Below, piece by piece: positions 32,096 through 37,555 of a stretch of DNA of 37,555 nucleotides. Within the stretch, counting starts at the first letter, position 1. Each line of letters starts with the position of its first letter. Both the position numbers and the translations under genes were made by a program. The notes below the pieces were generated by a model. That model did not search any database. It was not told the DNA's origin and saw only the letters and a list, made by a program, of their open reading frames with translations. Source of the DNA: Thermodesulfobacteriota bacterium (lineage in GTDB: Bacteria > Desulfobacterota > BSN033 > WVXP01 > G020346125); assembly GCA_030145085.1 (NCBI GenBank), contig JAQYWG010000002.1, positions 1 to 37,555 of the forward strand. The letters run 5' to 3'.

Positions 32096-32554
32096 TTAAC
32101 TTTGGCATTTGGCATTCTTCATTCCCCTTCGCCTCATTTCAAAGGCCTTTTGAATGATCCTTTTGGTCCTCTCGGGAAGACGATACCGGGATATATTCGA
32201 TAGATGAACCCATTTCACCTCTAGGGCGTCGCTCGACGGCTTCGCTTTCCCTGAAAGGTGTTCGCAGAGGAAATCCACGAGGACGTAGTGGTACTGCACC
32301 CTTCCCTCGGGATCGGGGAAGATTCGCTCCAGAACTTCAACCACTTCCCCCACCCGTATCACCAGGTTCACCTCCTCACAAACCTCCCTGATAACTGCCT
32401 CCTCCAGTTTCTCTCCCAGCTCTACTGCCCCGCCTGGGATGCTCCACTCCCCGTAGCCCGGCCCCTTTCCCCTTCTGGCCAGGAGGACCTCTTCCCCTGT
32501 TATGATGATAGCCCCGACCCCGATGATGGGATGATCGGGGTATTCTCGCTTCAC
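32096..32554 (-). CDS. NUDIX hydrolase
   Basis: NUDIX enzymes cleave nucleoside diphosphates linked to another group. The 152-residue protein has the NUDIX box GGAVELGEKLEEAVIREVCEEV, with the catalytic REVCEE intact and Asn in place of the usual final Gly. The N-terminal stretch IIGVGAIIITGEEVLLARRG and WSIPGGAVE resemble ADP-ribose or MutT-type members. The start is GTG 32554 with no clear ribosome site. The substrate cannot be predicted safely. The low-complexity 7-bp array begins at its 3' end. Confidence 0.88.
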   Translation of the reverse strand: MKREYPDHPIIGVGAIIITGEEVLLARRGKGPGYGEWSIPGGAVELGEKLEEAVIREVCEEVNLVIRVGEVVEVLERIFPDPEGRVQYHYVLVDFLCEHLSGKAKPSSDALEVKWVHLSNISRYRLPERTKRIIQKAFEMRRRGMKNAKCQS

Positions 32555-32636
32555 GCCATTTCACCAGAAGGATTTATCCAGTCAAATTATTCCCCATGGA
32601 GGTCTCCAACGGACCCATTTCCACCCACCAATAGGA

Positions 32637-33632
32637 TCAGCTCTGCTCTTCCCACAGCCGAAACATCTTGTTGATGATCTCGTCTTTTTTCCTCAGCATC
32701 TCCGCTTTGGAGATGCAATAGAACGTTCCACCAGCCGCCCCCCTGTGGCCATCGCCGATATTGAGGGACCTCATAATCTCCCCAATGTCTTTCTTATGCT
32801 TCCTCTGATTGAGGTTAAGGGAAAGAGACAGGGAGAAGCTCAGGTGGTTGGTCTTTACCCCCCTATCATGGAGATTATGGACTTCCAGTACCGATAGGGC
32901 ATCGGGAAAAATGAGAAAGGTCAGGTTCTTGACGATATCAGGTCTCCGCTTGTACCCAGTCAAATCGAGGATAACCATCTTCCCCTCGCTGTCCGACGGC
33001 AAAAAGCTGGCGGATTGCTGGATGATCTTGGTCATCCCCAGCTCTTTCTCCTCATACCCGGCTAATCGCTTCCTGACTGCTGGAAGGCGGGCGACTTCTT
33101 TCAAGGGACGATCTCGGATTTGAAAGACCAGATTTTTCATATAGGCATTTCGCTCCCCCAGTGAAGGGTCGCTGATCTTTAAAGTCTTGTCAATGATTCT
33201 TCCCGGCGTCTCCCTCCTCCATTCCTCCATGGAGGAATAATTGAAACTATCGATGATATCGGCCTCCCTCACAGTTTCCTCGTACCAGGGCGGAAAGGTA
33301 ACCTCCTGGCCGAAAAAATCGAAGACCACCCGGGCACAGCTCGGCTTCAGATCAAACTGTCCCGGCAAAAGGGAGGGATCGATATTGCGATACTGCAAGG
33401 CCTGAAAATTCCCCTCGTGGTGGTCAAACCAGAGACCGCATTCCAATGGATAGGGGAGATCGCAGACCACATCGGCCTCAGTAATATTGACCAGGGATCG
33501 CTCGATGCTCGAAGGCCCTGTAAAGAAAACTTTCTCCACATGTAACGAAAAGGAGCATAAGGAAGCGCTTACGATTCCATCGAAATCGTTATGGGTGATA
33601 ATCCCCTCATACTGTCGGTACAGCTGCTTCAA
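32637..33632 (-). CDS. DHH/DHHA1-type phosphoesterase-like protein
   Basis: Motifs of the DHH superfamily are present: ITHNDFDGIVSASL (motif I), VVCDLPYP (motif II position), WFDHHEGNF (the DHH motif) and a C-terminal GDGHRGAAGGTF (DHHA1 glycine motif). Such proteins hydrolyse short RNA, cyclic dinucleotides or polyphosphate with Mn. The TTG at 33632 is proposed as start: it overlaps the ecfT stop (TTGA) and follows GGGAGGA, giving 331 residues. The open frame continues upstream inside ecfT but that part has no homology. Confidence 0.8.
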   Translation of the reverse strand: MKQLYRQYEGIITHNDFDGIVSASLCSFSLHVEKVFFTGPSSIERSLVNITEADVVCDLPYPLECGLWFDHHEGNFQALQYRNIDPSLLPGQFDLKPSCARVVFDFFGQEVTFPPWYEETVREADIIDSFNYSSMEEWRRETPGRIIDKTLKISDPSLGERNAYMKNLVFQIRDRPLKEVARLPAVRKRLAGYEEKELGMTKIIQQSASFLPSDSEGKMVILDLTGYKRRPDIVKNLTFLIFPDALSVLEVHNLHDRGVKTNHLSFSLSLSLNLNQRKHKKDIGEIMRSLNIGDGHRGAAGGTFYCISKAEMLRKKDEIINKMFRLWEEQS

Positions 33633-34450
33633 AAAGATCCTCCCAAAAACCCGAAAAACACGACCAGACCGATTACTCCCCCCGTTGCCACGAGGGAAAT
33701 ACACCCTTCCCGTCCCAATCTTTCTCCACCCTTCGTAGGCCACCCGGCACCTTCACCGTAACCCCTTGCTGCCAGCGCATCCCCAATATCATGAGCTTTT
33801 CTCAAACTGTTGGCCAAAAGGGGAGCCAATAGAGGCAAAACCATTTTCCCCCGTTGTAAAAGGCCTCCTTCATCGAAACAAACCCCCCTCGCCCTCTGGG
33901 CTTTGGTGACCCGTTCGACCTCTTTGAGAAACAGGGGTACGTACCTCATGGAGATCATTACCATGATAGCGATATCATCAACGGGAACACGGAGAAACCT
34001 CAAGGGGGAAAGCAGTCGAAAAACCCCCTTTGCCAACTCCATGGGAGAGGTTGTCAGGGTGAGAACCGACGAAAAGATGATGCATAAGGCCACTTGAAAA
34101 GAAATCAGGGCCCCCTCTTCCAGCCCCGAATACGTCATTCTTATGAAACCCATACGCAAGGGGAAGATCGGACTGCCCGGCACAACGAGAAAATGAATAA
34201 AAAAGATAAAAAGGAATAGCCAGAGAAAAGGCCTAATCCCCCGCAGGACATACATAAGGGGAAGTTTCGATTGTTTCACGACCCAAATCGAGAAAAGGAA
34301 CGTCGTGGCGAGGGTAGTGGTTTCGCGAACCAAGAGGATTGTGATGATTAAGGCCATCAACTCAATAATCTTTGCCCTTGCCTCAATCCTATGGACCACT
34401 GACCCCGTGGGCATATAATGCCCCAGGGTGATGTCCCGATAAAATCTCAT
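33629..34450 (-). CDS. ecfT: EcfT/CbiQ-type energy-coupling factor membrane subunit
   Basis: EcfT is the membrane scaffold of ECF vitamin and metal transporters, linking ATPases to a substrate-binding S component. The 273-residue protein has several membrane helices and the two coupling-helix ARG motifs (AQRARGVCFD and ALAARGYGEG). The start DITLGHYMPTGSVVHRIEARAK is typical. No EcfA ATPase or S component is in the window, so this subunit is separate from its partners here. Its stop overlaps the start of the DHH gene. Confidence 0.88.
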   Translation of the reverse strand: MRFYRDITLGHYMPTGSVVHRIEARAKIIELMALIITILLVRETTTLATTFLFSIWVVKQSKLPLMYVLRGIRPFLWLFLFIFFIHFLVVPGSPIFPLRMGFIRMTYSGLEEGALISFQVALCIIFSSVLTLTTSPMELAKGVFRLLSPLRFLRVPVDDIAIMVMISMRYVPLFLKEVERVTKAQRARGVCFDEGGLLQRGKMVLPLLAPLLANSLRKAHDIGDALAARGYGEGAGWPTKGGERLGREGCISLVATGGVIGLVVFFGFLGGSF

Positions 34451-34463
34451 TCTGCCCTCGTGT

Positions 34464-34500
34464 AAAAAAGGGCTATGACTTCACCTCTTTCATAGCCCCT
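34464..34500 (-). terminator. Intrinsic terminator of rpsA
   Basis: On the - strand a perfect 9-bp stem (GGGCTATGA / TCATAGCCC, at 34490-34498 and 34470-34478) with an 11-base loop is followed by six T (34464-34469). It lies 35 bases past the rpsA stop and 13 bases before ecfT. Confidence 0.85.
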
Positions 34501-34535
34501 TCAATACACCGACAGTCCAATGGGGATGATAAGCC

Positions 34536-36485
34536 TTACGCTTCCTCCTGGGTCTCTTGATCGGAAGGTGTCTCCGCAGCATCAACGGCGGACTCTTCTT
34601 CCTCCCTCCCCTTATCTGGCCCCTCTTTCTTGGCCTTCTTTTCCATCTCCTCTTGGGTCTCCTGATCGGAAGGTGTCTCCGCAGCATCAACGGCAGACTC
34701 TTCTTCCTCCCTCCCCTTATCTTCCCCCTCTCTCTCGGCCTTCTTCTCTATCTCCTCCTGGATCAACCTTCCAAGGCTTGGGGTTCCCGATTTCTGGCCG
34801 GCCATGTATCTCTCGATTTCATCCTTTTGATCCTTTTGCTTGAGGCTTTTCATGCTCAGACCGATCTTTCGTTCCTGGGGATCTATGTTGATGACCATGG
34901 CCGAAACCGTCTCCTCCACCTTCACCACATCTGAGGGATTTTCCACTTTCTCCTCGCTGAGCTCGGAGACATGGATCAAGCCCTCGATGCCATCTTCCAA
35001 CTGCATAAATACCCCGAAATCGGTGATACTGGTAACCTTACCCTCTACTCGGTCACCAATACGGTACCGTTTCGGAATCTCCTCCCAGGGGTCTGCTGTA
35101 AGCTGCTTGATTCCCAGGGAAAACCTCTCGTTCTTCTTATCGATATTGAGAACAACCGCCTCAATCTCCTGGCCTTTCTTATAGATCTCCGCGGGATCCT
35201 TAATTTTCTTCGTCCAGGACATCTCCGAGATATGGATCAGGCCATCAATGCCCTCATCGAACCCGACAAATACCCCGAAGTCGGTAACCGTCTTAACCTT
35301 TCCCTTCACCCTGGCTCCCAAAGGGTATTTCTCCTCAATCACCGACCAGGGATTGGGTTCAACCTGTCTCATTCCCAGGGAAATCCTCTTCTTCGGCACA
35401 TCCACATCCAAAACGACGGCGTCGATGATATCCCCCACACCGACTACCTGAGAGGGATGTTTTACCTTTTTGGTCCAGGACATCTCCGAGATATGGACGA
35501 GCCCTTCGACCCCCTCTCCTAGTTCAACGAACGCGCCATAATCAGTTATGCTAACAACTCGCCCCTTCACATGGGACCCAACGGGGTGCTTTTCATTGAC
35601 CTCATCCCACGGATCCGGGGAAATCTGCTTCAATCCCAGAGAAACCCTTTCCCTATCCCTATCAAAATTCAATACCTTGACTTTGATCCTCTCGCCTACC
35701 GAAACCTTTTCGCTGGGATGATTGATCCTACTCCACGCAATGTCGGTGATATGGAGGAGTCCATCAATCCCCCCCAAATCTACGAAGGCACCGTAATCGG
35801 TTATGTTCTTGACTACACCATCCAGGATCTCCCCTTCTCTTAAGTGCTTAAGGGTCTCCTCCCTCAGCACTTTCCTCTCTTCTTCCAAGAGAACCCGACG
35901 AGACAATACGATGTTGCTCCGTTTTTTGTTAAACTTGATAACCTTAAATTTAAACCGTTTCCCAAGGAACTTATCCAAATTCCGGACCGGGCGGATATCG
36001 ATTTGGGAACCGGGTAGAAATGCATTGATGCCGATATCCACGGTCAATCCGCCTTTAATCCTGGAGTTAATCGTGCCGTCGACAATCTCCCCTTCTCGGA
36101 AGGCTTTGCTGACACTTCTCCACGCCTTGAGCTTATCGGCCTTTTCCTTGGAAAGGGTAATCAGACTATCATCGCCCTCTTTCCTCTCCAAGAGCACGTC
36201 TATCTTATCCCCTACCTTCACTCCCAGATTTCCGTCCTTATCCCTAAATTCGGGGGTTGATATTTGGCCCTCCGATTTATAACCGATATCGACAGTGACA
36301 TATTCCGAGTCAACGGCTACCACAATCCCATTGAGAATATCGCCCTCTTCAATGGTCTTAAAGGATGCCTCATAAAGCTCCTTGAAGTCTTCGGCCTCGC
36401 CCCCTGCCTCCTTTTCCCCAAGTCTATCATCCCCGGCAGTGTCCTCGCTAATTCCCTTCATGTCTTGCGTTTTATTTTCCTCCAT
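34536..36485 (-). CDS. rpsA: 30S ribosomal protein S1
   Basis: S1 brings mRNA to the 30S subunit. The 649-residue protein has six S1 domains, recognised by repeats such as GAFVDLGGIDGLLHITD, GAFVELGEGVEGLVHISEMSW, GVFVGFDEGIDGLIHISEMSW and GVFMQLEDGIEGLIHVSEL. A long acidic C-terminal tail beyond the sixth domain contains two near-identical 35-residue repeats (GREEEESAVDAAETPSDQ within each). ATG 36485 follows AAGG. It has its own promoter and terminator and lies downstream of ispH, a gene order also seen in other bacteria. Confidence 0.96.
   Translation of the reverse strand: MEENKTQDMKGISEDTAGDDRLGEKEAGGEAEDFKELYEASFKTIEEGDILNGIVVAVDSEYVTVDIGYKSEGQISTPEFRDKDGNLGVKVGDKIDVLLERKEGDDSLITLSKEKADKLKAWRSVSKAFREGEIVDGTINSRIKGGLTVDIGINAFLPGSQIDIRPVRNLDKFLGKRFKFKVIKFNKKRSNIVLSRRVLLEEERKVLREETLKHLREGEILDGVVKNITDYGAFVDLGGIDGLLHITDIAWSRINHPSEKVSVGERIKVKVLNFDRDRERVSLGLKQISPDPWDEVNEKHPVGSHVKGRVVSITDYGAFVELGEGVEGLVHISEMSWTKKVKHPSQVVGVGDIIDAVVLDVDVPKKRISLGMRQVEPNPWSVIEEKYPLGARVKGKVKTVTDFGVFVGFDEGIDGLIHISEMSWTKKIKDPAEIYKKGQEIEAVVLNIDKKNERFSLGIKQLTADPWEEIPKRYRIGDRVEGKVTSITDFGVFMQLEDGIEGLIHVSELSEEKVENPSDVVKVEETVSAMVINIDPQERKIGLSMKSLKQKDQKDEIERYMAGQKSGTPSLGRLIQEEIEKKAEREGEDKGREEEESAVDAAETPSDQETQEEMEKKAKKEGPDKGREEEESAVDAAETPSDQETQEEA
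34547..34756. repeat. 105-bp in-frame tandem duplication in rpsA 3' end
   Basis: Two copies of a 105-bp unit (34547-34651 and 34652-34756), for example the word GATCGGAAGG recurs at 34559 and 34664. They differ at only some bases and encode two acidic 35-residue repeats. Period divisible by three keeps the frame, so copy number can vary without breaking S1. Confidence 0.85.
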
Positions 36486-36528
36486 GAAACCTTAAACCCC
36501 CTCGAAGAACGTTTTTGAAATTTGCAAC

Positions 36529-36557
36529 ACTATAACATACTATCCCAAAAAAGACAA
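36529..36557 (-). promoter_or_regulatory. Sigma-70 promoter for rpsA
   Basis: On the - strand TTGTCT (36552-36557) and TATAGT (36529-36534) are 17 bases apart, 43 bases upstream of the rpsA start, in the 92-base spacer after ispH. Confidence 0.6.
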
Positions 36558-36577
36558 ACCTTTTAAGCCTCTGACGC

Positions 36578-37426
36578 TCATGAACCTTGCGACACCATGC
36601 GACGCAGGCCTTTCACAACCTCCTCAATAACCCAGCCAGGTGTCGAAGCCCCACCAACAACACCGATCCTCCCCTTCCCGCTAAACCATGATGAATTCAG
36701 CTCCTCAACCCTTTCGACATGGTACGTATCACCCAGGATCCGTCGGCAGATTTCAGCCAACCTTTTTGTATTGGCACTCTTATGTCCCCCTATGACGATA
36801 ATGCAGTCGACCTTGTGAGCCAAATCGAGGGCCTCCCTTTGGCGTAAGGCCGTGGCATCACAGATGGTATTATAGACCCTGACTTCCCTTGCCTTTTCCA
36901 AACAAATAGCTACAATCTCACGAAATTTCTCCAAGGACTGAGTTGTTTGAGCTACCACACCAACTTTCCTCCTTCCCGCCCAATCCGCCAATTCTCCCGG
37001 GGAGCTTACCACCATGGCCTCACCTTCGACATAGCTTTTAAGGCTCTTCACTTCCGGATGCGATTGGTCACCCACCACGATAACCAAATACCCCTTTCGG
37101 CTCAAGAATCGAGCAAATCCATGCGCCCTCTTCACGAATGGGCACGTGGCGTCGACGATTTGGAGCCCTTTTTCCCTAGCCTTCTCAGCCAAATGGCGGG
37201 GAACACCATGAGATCGGAAGATGACTGTGCCCTCAGCAATATCCTCTATTCCCTCCTTAACAATGACTCCGGCTTCCCTCAATTGCTTGACCACCTGAGG
37301 ATTGTGAATAAGGGGACCTATGGTATACACGTGATTCCGGTAATTTCTGGCAGCTGTGAAGGCCAAATCAATAGCCCTCTTAACGCCAAAACAAACACCG
37401 GCGTGCTTTGCAATGATCACGTCCAA
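36578..37426 (-). CDS. ispH: 4-hydroxy-3-methylbut-2-enyl diphosphate reductase
   Basis: IspH makes IPP and DMAPP from HMBPP in the last MEP-pathway step, using a [4Fe-4S] cluster. The three cluster cysteines are C12 (AGVCFGVKRA), C95 (VDATCPFV) and C189 (CDATALRQ). Substrate-binding His residues sit in PLIHNPQVV, FRSHGV and DQSHPEV, the last also carrying the catalytic Glu. VVAQTTQS is also conserved. The 282-residue length is normal. The start is TTG 37426 (GGGGA upstream) or GTG 37420. Confidence 0.95.
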   Translation of the reverse strand: MDVIIAKHAGVCFGVKRAIDLAFTAARNYRNHVYTIGPLIHNPQVVKQLREAGVIVKEGIEDIAEGTVIFRSHGVPRHLAEKAREKGLQIVDATCPFVKRAHGFARFLSRKGYLVIVVGDQSHPEVKSLKSYVEGEAMVVSSPGELADWAGRRKVGVVAQTTQSLEKFREIVAICLEKAREVRVYNTICDATALRQREALDLAHKVDCIIVIGGHKSANTKRLAEICRRILGDTYHVERVEELNSSWFSGKGRIGVVGGASTPGWVIEEVVKGLRRMVSQGS

Positions 37427-37491
37427 GAGGAATCCCCAATTAGTACAAAACGATGAGTTCCACCTTTAACGGCTTCGTAAAAAGTCCATCT

Positions 37492-37555
37492 GCCGTTCGA
37501 CAGGCCGTTCGACAAGCTCACGGTCCTGAGCAAGGTCGAAGGACTCACGGTCCTG
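37492..37555. repeat. Dispersed-repeat cluster at the window end
   Basis: GCCGTTCGAC occurs twice (37492-37501, 37504-37513) and CTCACGGTCCTG twice (37517-37528, 37544-37555), with GACAAGCTCA between. It resembles the TTCGACAAGCTCAGGA-type intergenic repeats common in environmental bacterial genomes. The element is cut by the window edge. Confidence 0.6.

Overview
This window looks like chromosomal core sequence from an uncultured, Gram-negative, anaerobic bacterium of the former Deltaproteobacteria (Desulfobacterota-like). The support is indirect: LolA-type and Lgt lipoprotein genes, a DksA-type zinc-finger protein, Hanks-kinase and GAF-kinase signalling genes, and a haem operon that ends in an AhbD-type radical SAM haem synthase rather than HemH. 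No phage, transposase, CRISPR array or plasmid gene was seen. Genus cannot be assigned from sequence alone.

Layout. 1-5028 (+ strand): the tail of an unknown gene, a NifU/IscU-type Fe-S scaffold, an exported metallophosphatase-like protein interrupted by a single in-frame TGA, a membrane-anchored rhodanese, a DoxX/MauE membrane protein, an XdhC/CoxI molybdoenzyme accessory gene and lgt. 5158-10420 (- strand): LolA-like protein, zinc-ribbon methyltransferase, Ser/Thr kinase with TPRs, an exported Lys/Pro-rich protein and a second methyltransferase. 10894-15858 (+): dksA-like gene, a broken galT, a three-GAF histidine kinase and its receiver, tRNA-Ala(CGC) and proC. 16022-29913 (-): a PilZ protein, a small Cys-rich protein, hisH and polA, followed upstream by a diguanylate cyclase response regulator, a membrane histidine kinase and the haem block ccsB-hemA-hemC-hemD-hemB-ahbD. 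30104-37426 (-): a radical SAM gene, a small repeat-rich accessory patch with a broken four-helix-bundle gene, a NUDIX gene, a DHH phosphoesterase, ecfT, rpsA and ispH.

Most interesting signal. The gene at 753-1967 has the features of an undescribed selenoprotein. The TGA at 975-977 would encode Sec in a C-P-T-U redox motif, the frame stays open and protein-like on both sides, and 19 nt after the TGA there is a hairpin with a bulged T whose base resembles the E. coli fdhF SECIS. It sits directly upstream of a membrane rhodanese and a DoxX/MauE protein, suggesting an envelope redox or sulfur relay. No selA, selB, selC or selD is in the window, so this depends on the rest of the genome.

The haem block makes 5-aminolaevulinate from glutamyl-tRNA (HemA), then porphobilinogen (HemB), hydroxymethylbilane (HemC) and uroporphyrinogen III (HemD); AhbD would complete haem by the sirohaem-dependent route. 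CcsB would supply haem to c-type cytochromes. Decay is visible in galT (frameshift plus internal deletion) and in the four-helix-bundle gene (nonsense codon).
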